The position numbers and the translations under genes were made by a program. From positions 1,178,001-1,242,000 of the forward strand of contig JACONQ010000010.1 of assembly GCA_014281115.1 (NCBI GenBank): a stretch of 64,000 bases of DNA, read 5' to 3'. Origin of the DNA: Laburnicola sp. R22_1 (Eukaryota > Ascomycota > Dothideomycetes > Pleosporales > Didymosphaeriaceae). Below, in pieces: positions 33,530 to 45,909 of the stretch. Within the stretch, counting starts at the first letter, position 1. Each line of letters starts with the position of its first letter. Below the pieces are notes generated by a model, which saw only the letters and a program-made list of their open reading frames with translations, was not told the origin of the DNA and made no database searches.

Positions 33530-35600
33530 ATATTAGAACATATTAACCTAGAGATACTTAATACTAGGTTAGAAATTGTGTACCTTAAGAATAAGCGCCC
33601 ACTCTTCTATATTACTTTCCCTAAGACTACTAAGGATAGAAAAGTATAGGTAACTCTGTAAAAATACAACAACAAAACCAACCCTATTAATAATAATTCT
33701 AGCTTTATATTATAATTAGGCTGCAACTATTCTAAGAATAATAATATCTCTATTAAGTATAATACTACGATAAATAACGTTATTACTAATAGTAATATTC
33801 TACTTAAACAAGTTAAAGAGGCACCTTATAACTAGGTCCTTAATATCCTAGCTCTTCTTATTATTCTGCGAAATATAGCTTAAGCTGCAGACAATAATTT
33901 AAAGACCTAGAGATTATAGCCTATTCCTACTAACTCCTCTAATCTTATACAACAACTTACTATAACTATACGTAAGCTTAAGTAATATAAATAACTATAT
34001 AAAACCTATTAAGATAATAAGAATAATCTATAACTATAAGAGGAGCTTAAGAAGGTTAAGACAGACCTTATAGATACTAAAAAAACAATAGCTAACTCTA
34101 ACTCTAGTTAGGCGAAGAAACTAATAAAGTTTTTAACAAATAGTAAATTATTAAAATACTAAGAGAAGACTTAGAGCAAGCTAACGCTAACTTTAATAAG
34201 TATAATTAAGAAGCTATAGAGCTTTATATTAAGTAGAAAGCCGAATAAGAGATGGCACATAATTATTAGTTAGACTGTAATAACGTTACCTATAAACCTA
34301 ATAAGATTTGCTATAACTATAATTTGCTAAAGTAAAATAAGTAGAATAAGATTATTAATCTTATTTAAAAGGTATAATATTATAAACTAAACTTCTAAGA
34401 TTATATAGTCCTAGACTATAACACTAATAGTTATAGGGATGTTTATTTATTATAAAATTTCTCCTCTTGTTACGATATCTAATTATTACGTGCTAGTTTA
34501 CCTTGCTAAGACTATAGCCTATCTTATATATTATTTGTGCAGTCTATAACTAAGAGGGCCAAGCGCACTAATAACTATAATTATAACTACTAAGATAATT
34601 ATAATAAGCGTAATAACTATTAGACTAAGTTTTGTAAACTATATATCTCTAGAGTTCTATCTATTACTACTGCTTCTGCCGCCGCTGTTTCTAGCAATAG
34701 TTATCACATTACTAAGATGCTAGACCTAGAGAAGTTTAATAGTAAAGAGGATAAAGACTATAAGAGGTAGCGCCGCTTAGCTATAAATAAGTGTACACTA
34801 GTATATAATAATAAGAATTAGCAAATTGCGTACCTTATAAACTATATTAAGAATAATATATAGGCTCTAGTTAAAGATTTATACCTAATTACTATATAAA
34901 GTATATTAACGCATTAGACGAGTTGTATAGATATACTACTATAGATAAGATTATAAAAATATTAAATAATTTAGCAGATTTATTATAACCGCTTAAATAG
35001 AAGACTGGCGAATCCTTTATATTATAGAAGATTTAATTTATGGCTGTGCGCAACCTTATCTATATACCTAATCCTATAATAATTAATTATGCTTAGAAAC
35101 TTATAAACTAGTCTATTGCGAACGCTGCGAATATTTGTAAGAGGGATAGCAACTCTCTTGCCTAATACTTAAAAAACGCGAGCGATATTAATAAGTAATA
35201 CTAGTATACTACTACACTAAAGGCAAAGATCCTAACTAATAGCACTTCTTTAGCACGCATAATAAAGGTAACTACTAAGACCTATAGTGCGCTAACTAAG
35301 CAAACTAATAGTTGCGCCGCGTATAGATAAATAGATAAAAAATATAAGACGCTAGTATAACTTAAGCTATATTTTAAGTGTAGTAAAGGTAACTATTAGT
35401 AGCGCAATCTATATACACCCTATTAAAATAAGTCTATTATATCTTTAAGCGATATCCTTATCTTAATAGCTGCGCTATAGGCTATGCATATAGATAGATC
35501 TAAGACTAAAGACAATATTAACAATAATAACCTAGAAGTTAATAAAGATGAATTTATTATTAATTTAGAAAACTAGACACTTTTACGCAAAACTATATAT
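33530..35600 (+). pseudogene. GyD gag remnant
   Basis: Long gag. The first part (33530-34650) has charged coiled-coil-like sequence (EELKKVKTDLIDTKK); the capsid part begins near 34715 (KMLDLEKFNSKEDKDYKR). A damaged zinc knuckle lies at about 35370-35415 (YFKCSKGNY; first Cys and the His have become Tyr). Stops throughout; limits approximate. Confidence 0.7.
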
Positions 35601-35779
35601 AGGAGTTAGACTAGTGTAGTTTAAAGAGAACTTTAGATTAGATTTGCTTAAGCCGTAATTAATTTAAAACTACTATTACTCTTGCTATCCTGCTCTTGCA
35701 AGCTTATAATAGAGGCCACTAAGTCTTTATTACCTTTCTTACTAACAAACTACTAAATATAACTACTTAGTTAATATTC

Positions 35780-38700
35780 TCTAGTTAAGTTTATACACCT
35801 AGAGGATAGTGTAAAATAATAACTCTATTAGACACTAGAGTAAGTGCGTGTTTTGTTAGCTAATATTAGCTAAAGTAATAAGGTTATACTATAATAAAGA
35901 TAGATAGGCCTATATAATTAGCCCTAGCTAATAGAGAAGAGGTGGCGAAGCTTATAGAAGCTATAGATATAATAATTAAGCATAGCAGTTACATATTAAC
36001 CACTCTTTGCTATGTTACTAATATTAGAAAATATAACCTTATTCTAGAAATAAACTAGACTAACTACTATAAGCCTATTATATGTTTTGATAATTCTTAG
36101 TTAATGGAATTTAAATTAGACTACTGTCGTGTTAATTACTTATATTACAGACAACCTAAAATAGTTTACTATAATAAGCCTTTAAAAAACAAATTATATA
36201 AGATATTTATTATAGGCAATATCTGTATAATTAGTACGTATATTACTATTAAATCTGCTGCTTACGATTTTAACAATGTGGTCTAGGTTAAGCCTTACTA
36301 TTAGGATTTGCTTAACTAACTACTTAATAAGGATATTAGTATTAATGCCCTTAGGAATTCTTTTATAGGACTTGCAGATGGTATAACTAAGAAGGACTTT
36401 AACAAGTACGTTAACAAACTAAACTAAGCACCTAGATTAGATAAGAAGCTATAGAAAATAGTGTCTAGCTTTGTGTATAATAGGGTTAAGTAGGTTTTTA
36501 GTGCAACTAAAGCTAATACCCTACCTTTACATTATAAAGAAGTTAATTACGTTATTAATATTAATCTAATAGCTATAATTCTATAACTAAAGATTTATGG
36601 TCTAACGCGTACTAAAACTAAGATAGTTAAGAAATATATTAATAAAATGCTTAGAAAAGATTTTATTTAACTAAGTACGTTACTATAGACTGCACTAGTA
36701 CTAGTAGTTAAGAAACCTAGAGGTGGACTTTGGATTTGCGTTAACTACTAACAATTAAATACTATTATAAAGAAAAACTAGAATACACTACCTTTTATTA
36801 AAGAGACCCTTATATGTATAGTAAAGGTGTCTATTATATTACTTATAGATATCGTGACGATATTTAACACAGTCTGTGTTAAAGAAGAAGATAAAAAAAA
36901 GACCGCCTTTATAACGTATTATAGACTATATAAATATATTATTATGCCCTTTAGATTATGCAACGCCCTAGGTACTTTTTAGACTTTTATTAATAAAACA
37001 CTTTAAGAGTACCTTAATAATTTTTGCATAGTATACTTAGACAATATCTTAATCTATAGTAAGTATAGAAAGGACTATAAAGAGCACGTGCTTAAAGTCG
37101 TTATAAAACTATATAATATAGAACTCTATTTAGATTCTACTAAGTGCAAGTGAAAGGTTACTTGCGTAAAGTACCTAGGACTTATTCTTATAACTAATAG
37201 TATAGAAATAGATGTAGAAAAGATTAAAATAGTTATTAATTAGCCTACCCTATAGTGTGTAAAGAATCTATAAGCTTTTTTAGGATTTATAAACTTTTAC
37301 TAATAGTTTATTAAAGGCTTTTTATACCTAGCTAAACTACTTACTAAACTAACCAAAGATAGAGTATATAAAGAGTTTTCTTTAGTAGCTAACTTTAAGG
37401 CCTTAAAAATATTTAAGAAATTAAAACACGCGTTTAGTGACGCGAATAGTTAGGTGCTTGCTAATTTTAATTTCGATTTAGAGACTTAGTTAGAGACTAA
37501 CGCGTTCGACTTTGTCTATGCTGCTATACTATCTTAGATGTATAAGGAAGTCTTTTAGCCTATTGCGTTTTTGTTATATAAAATAACGCTAGCTGAGTGT
37601 AACTATAAAATTTATAACAAGGAACTACTTACTATAGTATAGGCTTTTAAGGAGTGGCGTTTTAAATTAGCTAAAACTAATAATCTAATTAAAGTTCTAT
37701 CTAACTATTAGTCACTATAGATATTTATAACTAACAAACATTTAAACTATAGGTAAGCCTACTAGGTAGAGTTTCTCTCTAAGTTTAATTTTAAAATTAC
37801 GTACTATTCTAGGGTCTAAGATACTAATCCAGACGCCTTAACGTAATATTCTAATAATCTGCCCTAGGGTGTAAATAATTTATAATAATAATACTAATAG
37901 TAAGTTATTATTAAACTATATTAAATTAATCTATAACTTTAAGTGGCGTATATAACATATGCACAGAACACAAAAGTATAATATACTCTATACCTAGCCT
38001 AGATAGCAACTCTATATATAATATAGAGTATTATATTAATAGCACAGAATATATATAACAACACTAAAAAGATAAATATTACTAAAAAATCTATCCTTAG
38101 CACAGTTAATACTTACGTAATAGAGGGAAGGAAGAAAGTTTCTCTAGCAATATACTAGCCTCACTGAATAATAAAAGTTTCTCTAGCGAAACACTAGCCC
38201 CGCCAAATAATAAGCAACTTAACTTAAGTAGAAATAGTAATAGTAAGGATAGCAACAGCAACAATAGCAAAATAGGTAACTTTCTATCTCTAGAAACTAT
38301 TATTATAGATCTAGCTGCGCGCTTGCCTTATAATAATCTAGTTACTAATTCTACTAAACCCACTAACTAACTAATTAAGCCTCCCACTAAGCCGCCTTAG
38401 ACTAAATCTCTTGTAGATTCCACTTTACTACTAGTAGAGATACTTAGTATATTAGAGTTATTAAAGAAAATATACACAGTATACCTACAAGATAAGAACT
38501 TAATAGTAATAATTAAGGCTATATAAAATAAACACTAGAGAATACTATATAAGCTTATTTACAAAGGCACCTAATTAGAATTAAGTGACTACTAACTATA
38601 TAGAGGCTTACTTTACGACTGTAGTAAAATCTACGTTCTAGACGCCCCTAGCTTACACGCAAGAATTATAGATTATATGTACAAGTTACTATATAAAGAC

Positions 38701-40090
38701 TATAAAGAAAAATATAAGAGTTATATAAAGCTAACTTATTAGTATTTTTAGCCTAATATAACAAGTAACGTAGTATAGTATATTAAGGCCTGCCTACTCT
38801 ATTAATAAACCAAAACGTACTATAATAGTAAATAGGACCTATTGCACCTATTGTCAATACCTAAGAAATACTAGATATTAATCTTAATTAACTATTTTAC
38901 TAAACTACCGCTATATAAAGATAATAGTTATATATATAAGCATATACTTATTATAGTTAATTAACTAAGTAAGAAAAAAAGTGTATTCCTATTATAGACC
39001 TTTATATTAATACACTAGTCTATGCTTTTGTAAAATTTATATAGCGAGAAGAGGGATACCTAGATAATATTATCTCTAATAGAGGCGCGTAATTTACCTC
39101 TTACTTTTAGAAACGGCTATATTAACGCGTTAGAATAAGGCTATAGTTATTTACGTCCTACTATCCTAAAATAGATAGTTAGACTAAGAATGCAAATGCC
39201 TTTCTAAAATAGTATCTCTACTCCTTTATTAACTATAAACAGGACAACTAGGCACTACTACTACCTATAGCAAAATTTATTACTAACTCTATAATAAGCG
39301 CAAATATAGATGTAACTTCCTTTTATACAACTAAAAAATATAAGCTACGCTTTAGTCTAGAGCCACCTACACTACTAGACAAGAAGCTTACTACTCTAGT
39401 AAAGACTAACTATATTAAGGCTAACTAATTTGTAAAACAACTAGACTAACTCTATAATAATCTCTATAAGAGTCTTAGCTAGACCTAAGCTAAGCAAGTC
39501 AAGTATGCTAATAATAGACAATAACCCGCCACTATTTTTAATATAGGCAATAAGGTAATAATTAACTTTCGCCACGCACGCATAACTCGCCTAAGCCTAT
39601 TACTTAACTATAAGAACTAAGGCCTATTTACTATTATTAAATCTATTAATAATATAGCATACTATAATAACTTACTACTAAGTATCTATATATACAATAT
39701 CTTTTATTCTTAGTTATTACACCTATATAAGAACAAGCCTCTTAATAGACAATAGCCTATTCCTAAGGGACCTATTAACATCTTAGATCCTAAGGCACAA
39801 GACAACTCTAACTATAATATTAAAGTAATACTAGATATTAGAGTTAATTAAAATCTCTACAATCTGCTAATACGAAATTAGAAGAGCCTATTATAATACA
39901 AAATTAAGTAAAAAGATTACCTATTAGGCCCTAACAACCCATTCTAGGAGGCTTATATAAATCTTATTACGTTATTAGATCTAGTAATAGACTAGTATAA
40001 GACTTATCTATCTATCTCTATATATAAGAAATTTACTACACTTACTAGTAAATAAGATATACTAGTAATAAGAATAAGCGAATTAATATT
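35780..40090 (+). pseudogene. GyD pol remnant (PR-RT-RH-IN, probable chromodomain)
   Basis: Protease active site near 35825 reads LLDTRVSACF (usual LLDTGA; Gly is Arg, GGA to AGA). A short open stretch 36104-36286 links PR to RT. RT shows VVKKPRGGLWICVNY near 36705 and YLDN at 37034-37045 (second Asp of YLDD is Asn). RNase H: ETNAFDFVYAAIL near 37497. A Ser/Asn-rich linker lies at 38100-38450. Integrase spans about 38500-39700 with a damaged NRGAxFTS near 39080. The tail 39830-40000 (YLLGPNNPF) may be a chromodomain remnant, cut shortly after by the Fot1-like insertion. Confidence 0.8.
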
Positions 40091-40111
40091 ATAAAACGCA
40101 ATAACTATAAC

Positions 40112-40157
40112 ATATTCTATTAGTAGCCTAAATAGATTAGTCCGCCGAATAGTTTTT
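40112..40157 (+). repeat. PogoD1 left TIR
   Basis: Inverted match to 44125-44170, differences being C/T or G/A. Confidence 0.85.
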
Positions 40158-40372
40158 GCTAAGACCACAATACTTTACTATAAATTATAATGTCTTAATA
40201 ATACAACGCGTTATTATCTAATTAAGAGGGCAGAATTAAGCTTGCCCTTTACACCTATTAGAATAAGTAAATTTTAAGCCTATAATATGCTGCTGTAGTA
40301 TATAATATCCTAAAGTCTACACTAAGTAATTAAATTAATAGAATTACCGCCTAAGCAGATACATAATTAGGC

Positions 40373-41870
40373 ATGGCAAAGCTTATTGCAACTAAAGAGC
40401 AGATGCTTATATAGTATATTCTTAACCTAGATTTGCGAGGATTTGCACACTAGCTAGGTAAGATAGAAAATATAGCTAACAAACTGCTAGCTGCGCGGCA
40501 TAGAGACCCTATAGGATAATACTAGGCTTGGCGCTTTATAAAGCGCGTACCTAAGCTTAAAATGGCTTTTAATTAAGCGAAGAACTAATAGAGGATATAA
40601 TAGAAAGACCTAGAGGTTATAAACGCGTGGTTTTAGCTAGTGAAGGACATAAAAGCCAAGTATAGAGTGTAGAATAAAGATATTTATAACTTTAATAAGA
40701 CAGACTTCTAAATAGAAGTTATTAGCTTAATAAAGATTATAACTAGTTTAGAAAGACATTTTTAATCTACGCTTATTTAGCTAGGCAACTGTAAGTAGAT
40801 TATAGTAATTTAGAGTATTTGCGCTACTAGGTATACTACCCTGCCCTTTATTATCTATAAAGGGCGAGTCTATATCTTAGCGTAGTATAAGAAGACTAGT
40901 ATCTCCTATAATTAGAAGCTCTTAGTCTCTAAGACTGGCTAGACTAATAACAAGCTTAGAGTTATATAGTTAAAGCACTTTAACGCGTATACAAGGCCGC
41001 GCATAGTAGGGTTATAGAGGTTACTTATTCTAGACAGCTATAAGAGCCACCACTTTTAGAATTTTAAGGATTATTGTCTAGAATAGAAGATCCTAACACT
41101 CTATATACTAGCGCACTTATCTTATATTCTCTAGCCGCTTAATATAGTCTATTTCGCGCTACTAAAGCTAAAGTACTTTTAGTGCGTGTAGGACTTAGCG
41201 CGCCGACGCGTCTTTTATATTAATAAAGAGGGCTTTCTACTAGCCTTTTGCAACGCGTTTTTTAATATATTTACACTAGAAAACTATACGAAAGCCTTTA
41301 AGGCTTTTAGGCTTATTCCTTTAAATATATTAGTAGTAGTAAATCGCCTTAATATGCGTATTCACACTTTATCTTAGGGTACCCTACTAGATATACTATA
41401 GTAAGCCAGGATCCTAATACCCTTAAGTTTGGATTCTAGTTAAAGCTTGTACGCAACTCTTTTATTTAGTCTCTACCTAATACTAAATTAAGCTACTTAT
41501 AGCTTATGAAAAGTGCTAAACTTATACTCTACTATAGTGTACTTTAAGAGACCTGCATTAAGAAACTTAAGAAGCAAATTAAGGTTCTAACAAAGCAAAT
41601 AACGCGTAAAAGAAAGCGCATTTAGAAAGATGGGACGCTAGGCTTTGCTTAGAAAGTAGATTTAGGAGTAGAAAGCCCTTCTATTAGGGTGAAGTTGTTA
41701 AAAAGAGCGCGAGGTAGTAGTGAGAAAGAGGCAGGTCCCTTAACACAACGCCGCTGTAGAAGGTGTAGAGAGCCTAGGCATAACGCAAGGACCTATTAGA
41801 TAGATAAAAAAATAGAGAAGGAGTTAGATATTACTTTTAGTAGCTTATTTTTAGTTAGTATTAATAGTAA
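40373..41870 (+). pseudogene. PogoD1 transposase remnant
   Basis: Fot1-type DDE transposase reading rightward. Seen: a CENP-B-like part (LDLRGFAH...IENIANKLLAARHRDPIG), YNFNKTDF where the first catalytic Asp has become Asn, LLILDSYKSHHF with the second Asp intact, and YILxPLNIVYF where the third is Asn. The C-terminal RCRRCREPRHNART motif near 41755 (CX2CX4HX4 with the last Cys now Tyr) is out of frame with the core, so at least one frameshift is present. The ATG chosen at 40373 is the first in frame; the true N-terminal helix-turn-helix lies further upstream and is not readable. Confidence 0.75.
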
Positions 41871-42159
41871 ATTAGAGTGATTTTATTATAGGTTATTATA
41901 AGGCTAAAAATAATAGGTTAACTTTATCTTATAATAGTACGCACTTAGTAACTAAAAATTAGATTAAGTACTACTTAAGATATAGTATACTTTACTATAA
42001 ATTATAATAAGTATACTATATATTGCCTATATATAGTATAGTAGATATTATATTATATATTATAGGGAGTCTTGTTATAAGTTTATACTACTAAGAAAGA
42101 CTTCTTAGCTTTGCGCGACTACTATAGCTATGTAAAGAGGCTGCACAATAATATGTTTA

Positions 42160-43992
42160 CAAGCGTGCCGTTAGTACAAGCGAGCCGTTAACCCTACTAA
42201 CTTTCTACACTTAAAAAGCCACGTAGTTTAACAACACATTAAAATTCTATTAATATAATAGCTTTCCTAAATCAAGCAGTATCTATAGAAGCCTTCTTGC
42301 ACGTACGTGAGTTGTGCCTAGGCTCCCTGCAGCGCGTGCAGCGCGCTGAAGCCTGCCGGCTCGCACCTGACCGCGCCTGGCTATACCGCGTTTCTCCCTC
42401 TAGTTGCTGCTTAACAGCCTTCTAAGCAATAATATTCTCTCCCTCTGCCTTTGATAGAGTGCCTTACTTCTAGATCCGCTTCTTTTTGCGCTGTTTACGC
42501 GTTATAGCTGCCTTATTTGCCCTTTATAGACTAGCTATCTTATCGCGCATAATTACTATTAAATGCGCTATTCTCTTAGCCCCTCTTGTAAGCTAATTAA
42601 GCGACTAGATAACTAATATAGGAGAGGATCCTTAATGCCTTTGGATCCGCTCACGAACTAGAGTTGACTGAGCGCCTAGCTCGCGCGCGTTGCTTAGTGT
42701 TGTAGACTCCTATAGGGTCTCTAGTAGGGCTGCTGGCGACGGCGTACGAAGCTTCACATTAAGCTTTAATATCACCGCCTCTAGATTGTGTGGGACTAGC
42801 CCAGCGCCTTAAAAGCTTGCGCAGATATTCTCCTTTGTAATTGACTGGTTGTAGGTGGCGCGGAAGGCTGGTAGGAACTCAAGCTTAGTGATATGGTTGA
42901 TGTGGTCGCGTATTAGGCCCTTGACCTGGCGCCCGTACGCCCGCTTCAACGGCGAGAAACAGCTAACGTTAAGCGGTTGCAGAAGGTGTGACGAATGTGG
43001 CGGTATACAGAGAGTGTAGATCTTGTTCTTCTTGTAGATCTCCTGGAATTCGAGCGAGTTATGACTCTTATGGCTGTTAAGTATTAGTAGCTAACGCGCG
43101 CCCACTCTACGCTCTACTGTATGCTTGATAAAATACTGTAGCTAGGTAACACTAAGCTCGTTCGTAGTCCAGCTATTGTTACTAAGACTAATAGCCCAGT
43201 TACCTGGTATATCGTCGCCCTTGTACCAGGCAGAGAGGTGGTACTGGCCAGCGAAGATGATAAAGGGCGGAATTGCCCACCCAGCAGCGTTGATTCCGTG
43301 GATCGCCGTCACCCACTCACGATTGCCTGGCTGGATCGCTTTTGGCCGGCCACGCCTTTTTAAGCTAGTAACGACTAGCTGGGAGGATATTTTACCCATT
43401 AGAAAGCCAGTCTCGTCGAAGTTGAAGGTATCCTTGTTGTAGATACTGTAGGTGGCCTTTGTACGTGCTACTAGCTTAAACTAGGCCTGTATAACTGTTG
43501 GGTCCTCGCAGAGGGCTCGCTGTCGATTGTAGGGTCGATTAAATCGCGTTGTGAGGCTGTCTGTTCGCTTGACAAAGTTCCTAGGCCACTGCTGGCCAAC
43601 GTGGCCTGCGCTGCGCTTAGTGAGCAGCTTATTCGCCATATCTTGTATAGCACCTAGAGTGGGCGCAAAGCCTCGCGAATCTAGGTTAAGTATTTGCTTA
43701 ACAATCACCTCCTCTTCTAGCTTGGTAAGCTTCTTTGATTTGGGCTGGTAATTGCGTCGCGCAGCCATTCCGGCGCGTTGGTCGCGCAGCGTTGATCGAG
43801 GGACGTTAAACGTTAAGGCAGCGCGATTTTCGCTCTGAATCTGATTTTTATTAATAGCTGAGATAGCAAGGAAGATATCTCCTTCGTTATAGGGCAATTG
43901 AGTTGTAGTTGGTTGAGGCATTGTAGTTTGCTTATCGCGCGTTACGGAAAGTTGGTGGGGTTGACGGCTCGCTTGTACTGACGGCACGCTTA
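42160..43992 (-). mobile_element. Fot1-like DNA transposon PogoD2 nested in PogoD1
   Basis: 1833 bp; ~45-bp inverted repeats (CAAGCGTGCCGTTAGTACAA at the left, its complement at the right) with TA on both sides (42158-42159 and 43993-43994). Higher G+C than its host shows it came later. The transposase is tail-to-tail with that of PogoD1. Confidence 0.92.
42272..43921 (-). pseudogene. PogoD2 transposase (549 codons, RIP-inactivated)
   Basis: DDE transposase in one unbroken frame of 1650 bp with a few stops. ATG at 43921 begins MPQPTTTQLPYNEGD; an earlier ATG at 43987 lies inside the TIR and is unlikely. N-terminal helix-turn-helix (LTFNVPRSTLRDQ), CENP-B-like segment (LTKLEEEVIVKQIL, FAPTLGAIQDMANKLL, NFVKRTDSL), then the core: FNFDETGF with the first Asp, LLILNSHKSH with Asn for the second, HLLQPLNVSCFSPLK with Asn for the third. 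The C-terminus carries CTRCREPRHNSRTC, a CX2CX4HX4C zinc knuckle as found in several Fot1-group transposases, then stops at 42272. Length is normal for the family. Confidence 0.9.
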
Positions 43993-44124
43993 TAAAGACG
44001 TTATAAAAAGTAGATTAAATAGTAACTTAGTATATTATAAGTTATAGTAGGTTATTATGAGTTATTATAAAGTAACGTTAGTGGTGTTCTATAATAAGTT
44101 ATAAGGGACCTTAAAGTTGCCAAG

Positions 44125-44170
44125 AAAAACTATTCGACGGACTAATCTATCCGGGCTACTAATAGAATAT
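44125..44170 (-). repeat. PogoD1 right TIR
   Basis: Inverted partner of 40112-40157. Confidence 0.85.
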
Positions 44171-44627
44171 ATTAATAGATATATAGTAAGCACTTATATA
44201 CTCTTCTACCCCATAAGTCACAATTAGTAGAAAGGGTGCCACTACTACCTATACTACTAATAGTAATTATTACCTACTATAGAGATTACGCCCTTATACT
44301 ATATACCCAAGAAGATATTAATAATAATATAAGTAGTAACGCCTAGTCTATATATTAAGAACTACCTATATATTAGGAATTGCCTATATATTAGAGACTA
44401 TAAGGTTAAGCCTAATAAAAGTAATTACGCCTAATAATAGTAGTTATGCTTAGCAATAATAAAGATTAACTTATAAGCTAACTTAATAGTAGCTTTAACT
44501 AGTAAGTTATATAAAGTCTTATATAACTCTTATATAATATTTTATAATATTTTACAATATTTTATAATGCCTTATAATATCTTATAGTACTTTCTAGTAT
44601 TATAAAGATAATAGAACTGTCTTTTTT

Positions 44628-44640
44628 AGAGAAGGGGGTA
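44628..44640 (+). other. GyD polypurine tract
   Basis: AGAGAAGGGGG before the 3' LTR. Confidence 0.8.
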
Positions 44641-44641
44641 G

Positions 44642-44834
44642 TGTAATAGATTAATGCGCGGCTTTAGAGATAATATCTCTTATCTCTAGCGCTAGTCCTA
44701 ATTAGGCCTAACACTAGACGCCCCATAATATGCCTGTTATAGTAGACGTAGATAATTACTAGGATTCTTACGTAATATCTTACCTATAGAGTTTAATTAA
44801 CTATTATCTTAACTTTAACTATTAATCTAGTATA
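44642..44834 (+). repeat. GyD 3' LTR (193 bp)
   Basis: TGTAATAGATTAATGCGCGG to AGTATA, followed by GTTA. Confidence 0.9.
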
Positions 44835-45069
44835 GTTATCTATCTTTATCCCCTACTATTCTAATTATTACAAATAATATAAGTTATATTAATTTTTCTC
44901 CTGGAGTTAATCCGTGATATTACGTAATCCCGGGCCAGCTATTTAACTAACCACTGTGTTACGTAATTAATAATTTCTTTAATAATATTTTTCGCTATAA
45001 TAATAATAATTATAATTATAATAGTAACTAACCTAACTAGCTTATTACTCTCCCATAGTGGATCTCCTC
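44835..45069. other. TA-rich spacer with a GC-rich fragment
   Basis: At 44895-44962 a less mutated fragment (GGAGTTAATCCGTG, GTAATCCCGGGCCAG, AACCACTGTG) interrupts TA-rich DNA; read on the minus strand it begins CACAGTGGTTAGTTAAATAG and could be one end of a DNA transposon. No partner end found. Confidence 0.4.
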
Positions 45070-45702
45070 TTATAACTGGCGATTAGACCGTATACCGCCC
45101 CCTAGGACCTCGCCGTCGCTGTCTATCTCCCCTGTACTCCTGCCGCCGTCGCTCGCCCTTACCCTTACTCTTATCGCTCGTGGTCCCCCCGCCTTAATAG
45201 CAGTCTAGATAATTACCACCATCTTAATAAGCTTCTTGCGTTACTACTACGTCTTTAGCGTCTTATACGTTGCAATAAACTCTTTCTTCTCTTTACTCTA
45301 GTCCTTGCTCTTATAGTTCTTATTACCTTTATTTTTAGTTATATTTTTAAGCTTCTATAGTATAATCTCTACGTTATGCTATTATTACGTTTTAAAGGCT
45401 GCGTCTCTTCTGCTAATATCTAGGTACTAAAGGACTATCTTATACTCTAGGATCTAGAGGCACAAGGCGCGGCGAATTAGCCTAAAGACATCACTAATAG
45501 GGTACTTAAAGATAAGCTCTAGAGGCCCCTTTAATAATCCTTCTAGTCGCACAAAGTTGCTAAATCTCTAGAGATTGTCTTTAACTTTGCCTAGCTAGTC
45601 GTCTATGCCCTAACTAAATTTAATAACAGCTGTGTTACTATAGGTATTAGACTTAGACGCGATATTAGGTTACGAGAAAGTAGTTGTCGCGTTGCCAGAC
45701 AT
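45070..45702 (-). pseudogene. RIP-damaged unidentified gene (210 codons)
   Basis: One frame from ATG at 45702 (MSGNATTTFS) to TAA at 45070, 633 bp, no frameshift, with more than a dozen TAG/TAA at places suited to Gln. A hydrophobic/basic centre (LKGPLELIFKYPISDVFRLI, RRALCL) precedes a Lys-rich stretch (TKNKGNKNYKSKD, SKEKKEFIATYKTLK) and a Gly/Ser/Asp tail (ASDGGRSTGEIDSDGEV) that kept higher G+C. I do not recognise it. It could be the gag-like gene of an element or a host gene caught by RIP; no flanking repeats tie it to one element, though a ~265-bp LTR-like repeat begins at 45910. Confidence 0.5.
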
Positions 45703-45909
45703 AATAGATAAAGAGTTAGATTTAAAAAACGTAGTATTATATATTAAAATAAAGATTTAGTGTACTAGGCATTACTAATATTGTAAGAGACTTATACACT
45801 ATGCGCACAGCAAACCATGGCTGAGCTATAGCTATTAGGTTGTAAGCACAATAACTAAACCATAGTTAAGCATCCTATTACCCACACTGCTCTCGCGGTT
45901 ACGACGTCG

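Larger units (their letters stand above)
40112..44170 (+). mobile_element. Fot1-like DNA transposon PogoD1, interrupted by PogoD2
   Basis: 46-bp inverted repeats at 40112-40157 and 44125-44170 share TTCTATTAGTAGCC, ATAGATTAGTCCG and CGAATAGTTTTT. The full 4059 bp shrinks to about 2.2 kb once the nested element (42160-43992) is removed, a normal Fot1-type size. It sits inside GyD downstream of pol. Confidence 0.85.
32753..44834 (+). mobile_element. Ty3/Gypsy LTR retrotransposon GyD with nested Fot1-like elements
   Basis: 193-bp LTRs (TGTGATGGATTCAT / TGTAATAGATTAAT starts), flanked by GTTA on both sides. It is related to Gy1: the last ~100 bp of the LTRs and the gag-pol order agree. The total of 12.1 kb is inflated by a 4.06-kb insertion (40112-44170); without it the element is about 8.0 kb. 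Confidence 0.9.

Noticed and set aside
36104..36286. 60-codon frame as an independent small gene
   Set aside because: In line with GyD pol between protease and RT; a fragment that happens to lack stops.
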